A stretch of DNA of 64,000 nucleotides from an uncultured Flavobacteriaceae bacterium (GTDB taxonomy: Bacteria; Bacteroidota; Bacteroidia; Flavobacteriales; Flavobacteriaceae), in contig CANMFO010000002.1 of assembly GCA_947497245.1 (NCBI GenBank), positions 1,054,001 to 1,118,000 of the forward strand, read 5' to 3'. The position numbers were made by a program, and so were the translations under genes. This document shows positions 16,673 to 24,590 of the stretch, piece by piece. Below the pieces are notes generated by a model that ran no database searches, had not been told where the DNA came from, and saw nothing but the letters and a program-made list of their open reading frames with translations. The first letter of the stretch is position 1, and the number at the start of each line of letters is the position of its first letter.

Positions 16673-17017
16673 ATGAGAAAAATTAGCTTTGTATTGATAG
16701 CTACAATGCTATTGTCAACCGGAAGCATGTTCGCCAACAAGGAAAAAGAGGGCAAAAAGGGTGCACCTTCCAACAGCCTGTCCGCCCAGATAGGAAAACT
16801 TCTAAACTACAACAATTTTACCGCCGCCCAAGATGGCAAGACCGCCCAGGTATATTTTACCTTGAATGGCGAAGGGGAAATTGTGGTACTGCACGTGGAC
16901 ACTGAGGACCTAACTTTGGATGCGTTCATCAAGGGAAGGTTGAATTATCAAGAAGTAAATTTGGGCACTTACGAAGAAGGTAAAAAATATACCGTTTCAG
17001 TAAGGATCGAGGCCTAA
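16673..17017 (+). CDS. small secreted protein, copy 2
   Basis: A 114-residue exported protein, paralogue of the gene at 16076-16411 in tandem behind a terminator. The signal peptide is MRKISFVLIATMLLSTGSMFA, followed by a Lys-rich linker (NKEKEGKKGAP) and the shared domain. An ATG at 16625 and a TTG at 16619 would add a polar, Lys/Gln-rich 16-18 residues before the signal peptide; the shared MRKIS start with copy 1 decides for 16673. Both copies have the same ECF-type promoter, so they are probably induced together, for example by envelope stress or on entry to stationary phase. Function unknown. Confidence 0.7.
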   Translation: MRKISFVLIATMLLSTGSMFANKEKEGKKGAPSNSLSAQIGKLLNYNNFTAAQDGKTAQVYFTLNGEGEIVVLHVDTEDLTLDAFIKGRLNYQEVNLGTYEEGKKYTVSVRIEA

Positions 17018-17037
17018 TCCAAAAATAAAGTGTTTTG

Positions 17038-17082
17038 AACCCTGATTTCCATGGCCTTGCCGTGGGGTCAGGGTTTTTTTTT
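17038..17082 (+). terminator. intrinsic terminator of small secreted protein copy 2
   Basis: AACCCTGA (17038-17045) pairs with TCAGGGTT (17068-17075), followed by a run of T. The right arm overlaps the stop codon of the convergent DUF1456 gene. Confidence 0.8.
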
Positions 17083-17448
17083 GTTCTTGTACTTCACCGA
17101 AGAAATCCCGGTATCCGTCCTTTTCAATTGTTGCGACTTGAAATTGGGTTTGTTGTCCACCGATTTCGGGTTGCTTTTCCCGGCGACTTTTTTTGCTTTG
17201 GAAAGTACCTCTCCGGGAAATTTTGGCTGTTCCTTTGTGCCTCTTAGGTAGAGGACCAGGCCATTGAGAAAATTGCGCAAGATCTGATCTCCGCAGGATA
17301 CGTAATTGGGATGGTCCTCCTTCCTGAAAAAGGCGCTCAATTCGCTTTTGCCGATCTTAAAATCCACCAACTTTAGAATGTGGATAATATCATCGTCACG
17401 TAGCATCAGAGCCACCCTTAATTTCTTGAAAACATCATTATTGCTCAT
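17068..17448 (-). CDS. DUF1456 (YehS-like) protein, single-repeat form
   Basis: A 126-residue cytosolic protein of the DUF1456/YehS family, whose function is unknown. E. coli YehS has two tandem repeats of about 70 residues; this protein has one (SNNDVFKKLRVALML...FRKEDHPNY...CGDQILRNFLNGLVLY), most like the second repeat. A Lys-rich, low-complexity tail of about 50 residues follows, which could bind nucleic acid. I chose the ATG at 17448 because the repeat begins there; a longer frame from 17508 adds 20 unmatched residues. Confidence 0.75.
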   Translation of the reverse strand: MSNNDVFKKLRVALMLRDDDIIHILKLVDFKIGKSELSAFFRKEDHPNYVSCGDQILRNFLNGLVLYLRGTKEQPKFPGEVLSKAKKVAGKSNPKSVDNKPNFKSQQLKRTDTGISSVKYKNKKKP

Positions 17449-17589
17449 GCCGCCAATTTCTGGCAAGTTATCATAAATTACCCATAGCATGGCTATTCCC
17501 AGCCTCAATTCATTTATTTTTTTATACGAAATGGTGATTTGGGGAGTTATATATCATATCCATGGGCTAACCCGTTAACCCTTTCGGTC

Positions 17590-17991
17590 ATGAGTACTTA
17601 TAGAGAAAAACTGAGCATTTTATCAGAGATGATCGCTTTCGCGAAGGTGGATAAGACGGTTAAGGAGTCCGAGTACAATTTTCTTTTGGGTGTGGCCTCC
17701 CAGTTGGGTGTCGACAAGGAAACCTTTGATTCCCTTTTCAAGGCAGAAGCGGAACACATCATCCCGAAAACCCGGGCAGACCGTATTTTACAGTTCCACC
17801 GATTGGTCCTGCTGATGAACGTCGACCAAAGGCAGCACGATATGGAAGTGGGCCGCCTCCACAATATCGGACTGGGTATGGGACTTCCTCCATCGGCCAT
17901 TGAGCAGGTGCTTACCGTAATGCACCGCTATCCCGATAAAATAGTGCCCCCCGACGTACTTATCGGTATCTTCAAAGCACATTACAACTAA
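17590..17991 (+). CDS. TerB-like domain protein
   Basis: A 133-residue, probably all-helical cytosolic protein resembling the TerB-like fold of tellurite-resistance and stress proteins (REKLSILSEMIAFAKVDKTVKESEYNFLLGVASQLGV, with the acidic ESE step typical of these helices). Related flavobacterial proteins are often labelled excinuclease ABC subunit B; that name is not justified, since there is no helicase or UVR domain. The start at 17590 (MSTYREK) is preferred over the longer frame from 17539. It stands alone between DUF1456 and hsp20. Confidence 0.65.
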   Translation: MSTYREKLSILSEMIAFAKVDKTVKESEYNFLLGVASQLGVDKETFDSLFKAEAEHIIPKTRADRILQFHRLVLLMNVDQRQHDMEVGRLHNIGLGMGLPPSAIEQVLTVMHRYPDKIVPPDVLIGIFKAHYN

Positions 17992-18182
17992 TTCACATTG
18001 CCCCGTATTCCAACTTCTACTGTTCGTCCGTGTTCGGGGCCGACCAAATCTCGGCAAATAAACGCCATTATGGCAGTATTTTAAAAAAAGAATCGGACAA
18101 AAAGACAGCAATTTAGTGTTGGTACAACCTTTGACTATAGCTATTCGAGTTTAATTGATAACAATAACAAAATTGAATAGTC

Positions 18183-18608
18183 ATGAGTATAGTGAAAAGA
18201 AATAACCTGATCTTTCCCACATTGATGAACGAAATTTTCAAGCCCGACTGGTTTGGAGGGATTGAAAATTTTACCAACGTCTTTCCCGCTGTGAACATTA
18301 GGGAGAATGAGAAAGATTTTGAGCTGGAGTTGGCTGCCCCGGGCAGAAATAAGGAAAATTTCAATATTGAGATCGATCATGAAGTGTTGACCGTTTCATA
18401 TGAGGTAAAGGAAGTGGAATCCGAGAAGGAAAAAAACTACACAAGAAGGGAGTTTACCTATAGCACCTTTAAAAGGTCGTTCACTTTGCCCGAAACTGTC
18501 GATTCGGAACGTATCGATGCCAAATACGTGGACGGTGTCTTGAAATTGACCCTTCCCAAAAAAGAGGAGGCCCTGCCAAAGCCGAAAAGATTGATCGATC
18601 TGTCCTAA
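18183..18608 (+). CDS. Hsp20/alpha-crystallin small heat-shock protein
   Basis: A 141-residue cytosolic holdase of the small heat-shock family, which binds unfolding proteins without ATP. The alpha-crystallin domain spans about residues 35-128 (FPAVNIRENEKDFELELAAPG...FNIEIDHEVLTVSYE...FKRSFTLPETVDSERIDAKYVDGVLKLTLPKKE), with the GVLKLTLPK motif intact. A short C-terminal extension follows but the usual I-x-I anchor is not obvious. No CIRCE-type operator is seen upstream. A terminator hairpin follows 70 nt after the stop. Confidence 0.93.
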   Translation: MSIVKRNNLIFPTLMNEIFKPDWFGGIENFTNVFPAVNIRENEKDFELELAAPGRNKENFNIEIDHEVLTVSYEVKEVESEKEKNYTRREFTYSTFKRSFTLPETVDSERIDAKYVDGVLKLTLPKKEEALPKPKRLIDLS

Positions 18609-18679
18609 ACAGACATTGGGTTAGGGGTGTCCCGCCCTTCCAAACGGGAATTACATAATGGTTTAGTTGGTTAGTTGGG

Positions 18680-18714
18680 AAGCGTTCCGGTCGTAATGGC
18701 CGGGGCGCTTTTCT
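18680..18714 (+). terminator. intrinsic terminator of hsp20
   Basis: AAGCG-TT-CCGG (18680-18690) pairs with CCGG-GG-CGCTT (18700-18710), followed by a short T-rich tract. Confidence 0.65.
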
Positions 18715-19212
18715 TGGTTGAACAAGGACGTCCCCATGATTTTTCAGAGCAGGAAACCTGCCAAATGTTTTGCCCAGGTTTTGGAAAGGGCAGGCCTGGA
18801 ATCGATCATAGGCTGGAAAATCCGATTCGGAAAAGTTGGTTTGGGCCGGCATAAATTTATCCCAATTGCAGGCAAAAATCACATGGACCGGCACGACCGA
18901 CAATAATTTCGGGCTGCAACTGCCCGAGTTTCCATAGATCATTTGGTTCGCTTTTCCATATCGCCAAAGGGATCGATAAAAGCAAAAAAACAAGATTGTG
19001 GGAAAAAGAGGAGATATGTCATTTCACTCCAAATACAGCCCCATCTTCATGAAAAAGAGGGTGTCTTCAATGACCTATTGTTTTTAGACGCGTCTAAAAA
19101 CAATAGGTAAAATACTTAACTCCAGAGGATTGAGCCTTATTATATGAAATACAGATTTAGGAATGGGATTTTTACCGGAATTCGCTATAAAGATGGGGAT
19201 TTTTTGGGAATT
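18715..19212. other. 500-nt convergent intergenic region between hsp20 and uvrB
   Basis: No convincing gene: the open frames here lack family features and start context. The only clear structure is the 36-bp perfect palindrome at 19073-19108, listed separately. Confidence 0.5.
19073..19108. repeat. perfect 36-bp palindrome
   Basis: The left half ACCTATTGTTTTTAGACG (19073-19090) is followed without a gap by its exact reverse complement (19091-19108). It lies between convergent hsp20 and uvrB, about 105 nt beyond the uvrB stop. A hairpin of at least 16 bp is possible in RNA of either strand. No T-run follows outside the stem, so it is not a standard terminator. Confidence 0.9.
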
Positions 19213-21201
19213 TCACTCCTGCTCCTGCAACATTTTTATCTCATCCCGTAATTTGGCGGCCTGCATGAAATCCAAATCCTTGGCCGCTTTTTCCATCGCT
19301 TTTCTCTTATCGCGGATCAGTTTTTCGATCTGCTCCTTGGTCAGGTAGTCTATCTCCGGTTCGGCAGCCCGCAGTTCCTCTTTTTTAAAATGATACGTGG
19401 AAACCGAGTTCTTTGCAAGGGCGCTGTCCAAACTCTTGTTCAAGGAGGTGGGTGTCATGTTGTTTTCCAAATTATAGGCAATTTGCTTTTCACGCCTCCG
19501 GTTGGTCTCATCGATGGTCCGCTGCATGCTTTCCGTGATTTTGTCGGCATACATGATCGCTTTACCATTTAAATGTCGCGCTGCCCTTCCGACCGTTTGG
19601 GTCAGCGATCGGTTGCTGCGCAAAAAACCTTCTTTGTCCGCATCCAAGATCGCTACTAGGGAAACTTCCGGAAGGTCCAATCCTTCACGCAGTAAATTCA
19701 CCCCTATCAATACATCAAAAATGCCCTTTCGAAGATCTTGCATGATCTCCACCCTTTCCAGGGTATCCACATCACTATGGATATACCGACAACGGACATT
19801 GATTCGGGTTAGGTACTTTGCCAGTTCCTCGGCCATTCTTTTGGTCAAGGTGGTCACCAAGGTCCGCTCGTCCTTTTCCACCCGAAGTTGGATTTCTTCC
19901 ACAAGATCATCGATTTGGTTCAAACTGGGCCGAACCTCAATACTGGGATCCAGAAGTCCCGTGGGGCGAATGACCTGCTCCGCAAACACCCCTTCACTCA
20001 ATTTGAGCTCATAATCGGCAGGGGTGGCACTAACGTACACCACCTGGTTTTGCAGGGCCTCAAACTCTTCAAACTTTAAAGGACGATTGTCCATTGCAGC
20101 GGGAAGCCGGAAACCATAATCCACAAGATTTACCTTTCTGGAACGGTCTCCGCCATACATCGCATGGACCTGGGGAATGGTCACATGACTTTCATCGATC
20201 ACCATTAAATAATCGCTTGGAAAGTAGTCCAGTAAGCAGAACGGCCTTGTTCCGGGGTCTCTGCCGTCCAAATACCTGGAATAGTTTTCAATACCCGAGC
20301 AATAGCCCAGTTCCCTGATCATTTCTAGGTCAAAACTGGTCCTTTCCTCTAGGCGCTTGGCTTCCAAGGGCTTGCCTATTTCCTTAAAATAGTCAACTTG
20401 TTTTACCAGATCGTCCTGTATTTGGTGGATGGCATTCTGAAGCACGTCCTGGGAGGTCACGAACATATTGGCCGGATAAATATTCAGGTTTTCATAAATT
20501 TCCAGCACCTTGTTGTTAAAAGGATCAAAGGCTTCGATCTCCTCGATCTCGTCACCAAAAAAATGTATGCGAAAGGCATGGTCGGCATAACTTGGAAAGA
20601 CATCCACAACATCTCCCTTAACCCTGAAATTCCCGTTTCTAAAATCCGCCGTGGTCCTGGAGTAAAGCCCTTGGACCAGTTGGTGCAGAAATTTGGTCCG
20701 GGCAATGACCTGGTCTTTCTGGATTTTGATCACGTTTTTCTCGAATTCCACGGGATTTCCGATGCCATAGAGGCAGGAAACCGAAGCGACGACCAAAACA
20801 TCGCGCCTACCGGAAAGTAGGGAAGAGGTCGCGCTCAATCGCAGCTTTTCGATGTCCTCGTTGATCGAAAGATCCTTTTCTATGTAAAGGCCAGTAGTGG
20901 GTATAAATGCTTCCGGTTGGTAATAATCATAGTAGGAAACGAAATATTCCACCGCATTTTCAGGAAAAAACTGTTTGAACTCCGAGTATAGCTGTGCGGC
21001 CAATGTTTTGTTGTGTGCCAGTACCAATGTTGGCCGTTGTACACTTTCGATGACATTGGCGACCGTAAACGTTTTTCCCGATCCCGTTACCCCCAAGAGG
21101 GTTTGGTAGCGTTCCCCGCCTTCCAGGCCTTCAACCAGTTGCCCTATGGCCTGTGGTTGATCCCCAGTAGGGCTAAAATCCGATACAACCTTGAATTTCA
21201 T
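19213..21201 (-). CDS. uvrB: excinuclease ABC subunit B
   Basis: UvrB, the damage-verifying helicase of nucleotide excision repair, which works with UvrA and UvrC in the cytosol. The 662-residue length is normal. Motif I GVTGSGKT is at residues 37-44, the DNA-clamping beta-hairpin segment YYDYYQPEAFIP is present, as are DESHVTIPQ, VSATPADYE, the motif V region GVNLLREGLDLPEVSL and motif VI QTVGRAARH. The C-terminal UVR domain (AMEKAAKDLDFMQAAKLRDEI) that contacts UvrC is complete. No LexA-type site was recognised upstream. Confidence 0.98.
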   Translation of the reverse strand: MKFKVVSDFSPTGDQPQAIGQLVEGLEGGERYQTLLGVTGSGKTFTVANVIESVQRPTLVLAHNKTLAAQLYSEFKQFFPENAVEYFVSYYDYYQPEAFIPTTGLYIEKDLSINEDIEKLRLSATSSLLSGRRDVLVVASVSCLYGIGNPVEFEKNVIKIQKDQVIARTKFLHQLVQGLYSRTTADFRNGNFRVKGDVVDVFPSYADHAFRIHFFGDEIEEIEAFDPFNNKVLEIYENLNIYPANMFVTSQDVLQNAIHQIQDDLVKQVDYFKEIGKPLEAKRLEERTSFDLEMIRELGYCSGIENYSRYLDGRDPGTRPFCLLDYFPSDYLMVIDESHVTIPQVHAMYGGDRSRKVNLVDYGFRLPAAMDNRPLKFEEFEALQNQVVYVSATPADYELKLSEGVFAEQVIRPTGLLDPSIEVRPSLNQIDDLVEEIQLRVEKDERTLVTTLTKRMAEELAKYLTRINVRCRYIHSDVDTLERVEIMQDLRKGIFDVLIGVNLLREGLDLPEVSLVAILDADKEGFLRSNRSLTQTVGRAARHLNGKAIMYADKITESMQRTIDETNRRREKQIAYNLENNMTPTSLNKSLDSALAKNSVSTYHFKKEELRAAEPEIDYLTKEQIEKLIRDKRKAMEKAAKDLDFMQAAKLRDEIKMLQEQE

Positions 21202-21657
21202 GTCCGTATTTCCTAATTGTTACCGTTCGATTTTCTTTGGCCAAAAATACAAAAAGGTACCTGGTTTCATTCCAATTGTCATGGATAATTCGTGTCGTCC
21301 GGACCAATTTTCACGAAGCGGTCAAAAACCGTTTTTCAAACGGATTTCCCTTCCATAGGCAGAACGAACGGACCTTACCGTTCGAATGATAGGCAAACCT
21401 TTCCAGGCATCGCGTCCATCGGGAAAGGGGTGAAATCGAAAAAATGACCGGAATGGTCTACGGGCAGATCCACGGAGCTCGATGGCAAAGCTGGGAATGG
21501 GGCAAAGGGGTTGTCGCATTCGGTAAAACCTTGTTCGATAAATCGTTTTCGCCCGTGAACGAAGAGTAGCCACCCCAATTCCCGAATACAATCCCGGATA
21601 TCAGAAAAGAAAAGTCCAATACGCAGGGTCGAATACTACCAAGGGCGTAATGGCCCC
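21202..21657. other. 455-nt intergenic region between uvrB and the T9SS array
   Basis: No supported gene. A short perfect hairpin CGAACGG (21365-21371) and CCGTTCG (21378-21384) is visible. Open frames of 67-89 codons on the minus strand show no recognisable features. The region is downstream of the leftward T9SS array and upstream of uvrB, so it should hold the uvrB promoter. Confidence 0.45.
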
Positions 21658-23106
21658 TTATCTCTTTAAGGTAAAATGCCCCTTTATTTCCGGCTTGGTG
21701 AAGGAGACCGCTTTAAACCAATAATCCGACGAGGGCAGGGGTTTTCCTTGGAAATTTCCATCCCAACCGACGGATTCCGGATCAATTTGTCCGACCAGGC
21801 CGCCCAAACGATCAAAAACGAATATGGTCTTCAAATCCATTTCAACGTCGTCGATAGGGGGTACCAACTGCCAAAAATCATTCACACCATCCCCATTCGG
21901 ACTAAAAAATTTTGGAAAGTCCCACACGTTCAAATTTCGTTGGGTCATCCGCTCTGCGGCTCCACAGCCATTTTTTTCCCTTACATAAGCGGTATGCATC
22001 CCCTCCCCAACATTGTAAAAAACAGGCTCGGGCCGGAAAGGTCCCTCGGCATTGTCCAAGGCGAACTCAAAGTCCCCGTTCCCTTCCACATAAACGGTTA
22101 TTTCGACACCAGCGGGCCTCCTCAAACGTTCAATACGATCGATCACAGGGGGCTCAAAGACCAGCACGGTGAACAATTTGGAATCGGAACATTCCAAGAT
22201 GCGCGTATCCCGTGTGATATAGTTATAAGCCTCCAACCTATATCTTCCCGCGGCCGTTATCACGGCATCCCGGGTTTCCGAAAGGAGTGTTTCGGAATTG
22301 GATCCAGAATCCACCCTAAACCATCGAAATCCGTCGGCCAAAGCATTGGTAGAGATCATATGGGGCAGTTCATCAATACAAAGGCGCACTTGATCCGGCA
22401 ACTCGATAACCGGTTTGAGCGAGACGATCTGTCCGGTCTGCTCGTCTAGGACTTCGCAATCGAAGGGTGCCGGCCCCGTGATGAAAAATTCCTCCATACA
22501 GGTAGCGGAATCCCCATTTTCGTTTGAAGTGGTGATACGAACAAATATTTTCGTGTCCTGGGGCAGGTCTGAAGGGGGTTCATAGGACAGTACGTTCCCT
22601 ACATCTAAATTATCCAGGATGTCCACCCCACCGGGGACCGTCCCCATGGACAGCCGGTAACCCGTGGCTGTTTCGGCATAGGCCCAGATGATGTCGGAAA
22701 CAATGGTCACATTGCTTGCGTTGTTGTCGGGTGCCACCAAAATGGTGCAGGGTGGGGGAGTGGTCACATCCACCGTGGTAAAGGACACTCCGCCGCATTC
22801 CACGGGCCGCTGATCCAATGGGATGAGGGTCAAGCTAACATATATCCGGGTGTTTTCGGGCAAGCCCACAGGAGCCGTATAGGAATTTACCAGTCCAAGG
22901 GAGCGCCTGTTCAGAATGTCCGTCCCTCCAGGTGTGGTCCCCAAGGAAATGATATAGCTGGTAATATCACTTACTTCCGGCCAGGTTATCGTGGCACCCA
23001 CAGGAACGTCCACTGCACCTTCAAGGGGATAGCTAATGGTAGGGCATTGCTGTCCAACGACGCTGTGTCCCAGCCAAATCATTAGCCCGAACAGCGACCT
23101 TTTCAT
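21658..23106 (-). CDS. T9SS type B cargo protein (array gene 5)
   Basis: A 482-residue surface or secreted protein: signal peptide from MKRSLFG, then two fibronectin-III-like modules (each beginning with a CP or P-x-(5-7)-V-P-type strand and a TTPGG...D turn), an Ig-like domain with paired Cys, a beta segment ending VREKNGCG, and a C-terminal type B sorting domain (FFSPNGDGVNDFWQ, SSDYWFKA, GHFTLKR). The sorting domain directs export through the type IX system. The ATG at 23106 leaves a 36-nt spacer to the upstream gene, matching the rest of the array. Probably an adhesin or matrix component; ligand unknown. Last gene of the array. Confidence 0.85.
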   Translation of the reverse strand: MKRSLFGLMIWLGHSVVGQQCPTISYPLEGAVDVPVGATITWPEVSDITSYIISLGTTPGGTDILNRRSLGLVNSYTAPVGLPENTRIYVSLTLIPLDQRPVECGGVSFTTVDVTTPPPCTILVAPDNNASNVTIVSDIIWAYAETATGYRLSMGTVPGGVDILDNLDVGNVLSYEPPSDLPQDTKIFVRITTSNENGDSATCMEEFFITGPAPFDCEVLDEQTGQIVSLKPVIELPDQVRLCIDELPHMISTNALADGFRWFRVDSGSNSETLLSETRDAVITAAGRYRLEAYNYITRDTRILECSDSKLFTVLVFEPPVIDRIERLRRPAGVEITVYVEGNGDFEFALDNAEGPFRPEPVFYNVGEGMHTAYVREKNGCGAAERMTQRNLNVWDFPKFFSPNGDGVNDFWQLVPPIDDVEMDLKTIFVFDRLGGLVGQIDPESVGWDGNFQGKPLPSSDYWFKAVSFTKPEIKGHFTLKR

Positions 23107-23142
23107 GAATGTCCCGAGAGGGTGGTATGTAGTGATCATATC

Positions 23143-24555
23143 CTATCGCTTAAGAGTGAAATGCCCTCGAATTTCCCTGCTGTTGAAAGAGATGGCCTTG
23201 AACCAATAATCCGATGAGGGCAAAGGTTTTCCCTGATAATTTCCGTCCCAACCAACAGATTTGGGGTCTATTTGTTCGACCAAACTACCAAAACTGTTGA
23301 AAATATAAATGACCTCGACGTTGATGTCCTTGGTTTCCGGTAGGGGAACAAATTGCCAATAATCGTTGACCCCGTCTCCGTTCGGTGTAAAAAATCGGGG
23401 AAAGTTCCTTGCCGATATTTCCTGCCCGACAACGCGTTTCACCACACCACAACCATTCTTGTCCCGAACGAAAATGGTATGTTCCCCCAAGGGCACGTTT
23501 TCAAAGACCGGAATGTCTTGGTACGTCCCGCTTTCAGAGTCCAGTGCAAATTCATAGTCCCCATCACCGGTTGTTGTCAATGTAATTTGTTGGCCCTGTG
23601 CCCCACGTTCGATCGAGACCGATTCCACGGTTGCCGCTTCGGAGCGCACCACTAAAAATTCTTTGGATTCCGCGCATTCTGTGGTAACCCCAAACTGACT
23701 TACATTGTTGTACGCCTCGAGCCGGTACCGGCCCAATTTCGTAATCGGGGCCTCTCTGTTTTCAGAGAGCAAGGTCTCGCTTCCATCCGCATGGATGACA
23801 TACCAACGGAACCCAGATGCCGGTGTTTCGGTCGTAATTTCAGTGGGCAGATTGTTCGCACATATCCCCAAGCGGTCCGGAAGGTCGATTTTTGGAAAAA
23901 AACCACCGCATTCCACTACGGGCGCACCGATCGTGTAGCTTTCCTCGGAACAGGGTGGACTGTCCCCATTCTCATTATAAGGAGTGATTGTAACAAATAC
24001 CGGTTCGTCAACATTGAGTTCTTGCACCGGCCTATAGGTGAGCACGTTTCCCACATCGAGGTTGTCCGCAATATCGGTAGCCCCAGGGGTTGACCCGATG
24101 GATAATCGGTATCCCGTAGCCGTTGGTGCATATTCCCAGGCGATAAGGCCCGCTGCAATCCCGTCCCTATCCGCAGAATCCACCAGCCTTGTACAGCCGG
24201 GGGGCGTGGTCACGTCGATGGTCCTAAAGCTTTCGCCCGGACAGATCAACAAGGGCCGGTCCGTGAAAAATATGCTAATGGTCACGTAAATCTGGGTGTC
24301 GTCCGGCAACCCCACCGCTGGGGTAAAGGCATTGGTAAGGCCCGCGGAGCGTCGGTTCAGGATGTCGGTTCCCCCCGGGGTCGTTCCCAGGGAAATCAAA
24401 TAACCCACGATCCCATTCACTTGGGGCCAAGTAATGGTAACATCCACAGGTACATCAATGGCCCCATCGACCGGATTATTGATTCTGGGACATGTTTGGG
24501 CGATGGACACTGATCCCCATAAAAAGAAAAATAGATATAGCAGTTTTTTTTGCAT
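23143..24555 (-). CDS. T9SS type B cargo protein (array gene 4)
   Basis: A 470-residue paralogue of its neighbours: signal peptide from MQKKLLYLFFFLWGSVSIAQ, two fibronectin-III-like modules (ITWPQVNGIVGYLISLGTTP; WEYAPTATGYRLSIGSTPG), an Ig-like Cys-containing module (LGICANNLPTEI...GFRWYVIHADGSETLLSE) and the type B sorting domain (FFTPNGDGVNDYWQ, GHFTLKR). The in-frame ATG at 24573 would add six residues; the ATG at 24555 restores the 35-nt spacer seen elsewhere and a better signal peptide. The N-terminus is nearly identical to array gene 3, so recent duplication or gene conversion is likely. Confidence 0.85.
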   Translation of the reverse strand: MQKKLLYLFFFLWGSVSIAQTCPRINNPVDGAIDVPVDVTITWPQVNGIVGYLISLGTTPGGTDILNRRSAGLTNAFTPAVGLPDDTQIYVTISIFFTDRPLLICPGESFRTIDVTTPPGCTRLVDSADRDGIAAGLIAWEYAPTATGYRLSIGSTPGATDIADNLDVGNVLTYRPVQELNVDEPVFVTITPYNENGDSPPCSEESYTIGAPVVECGGFFPKIDLPDRLGICANNLPTEITTETPASGFRWYVIHADGSETLLSENREAPITKLGRYRLEAYNNVSQFGVTTECAESKEFLVVRSEAATVESVSIERGAQGQQITLTTTGDGDYEFALDSESGTYQDIPVFENVPLGEHTIFVRDKNGCGVVKRVVGQEISARNFPRFFTPNGDGVNDYWQFVPLPETKDINVEVIYIFNSFGSLVEQIDPKSVGWDGNYQGKPLPSSDYWFKAISFNSREIRGHFTLKR

Positions 24556-24590
24556 CCAATTAAAATCAGACATGACAAGGTACTAAAAGT

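Noticed and set aside
17590-17991. second excinuclease subunit B
   Set aside because: The 133-residue protein has no helicase motifs or UVR domain; the true uvrB is at 19213-21201. It fits a TerB-like fold better.
18481-18993. 170-codon minus-strand frame over the end of hsp20
   Set aside because: It overlaps the alpha-crystallin coding region and a terminator, and has no recognisable features.
19073-19108. dif/XerCD recombination site
   Set aside because: dif sites have about 11-bp arms around a 6-bp asymmetric centre; this is a perfect 36-bp palindrome without such a centre.
21322-21591. minus-strand open frames in the uvrB/T9SS gap
   Set aside because: Two overlapping frames of 67 and 89 codons with no motif, poor start context and no neighbour support.
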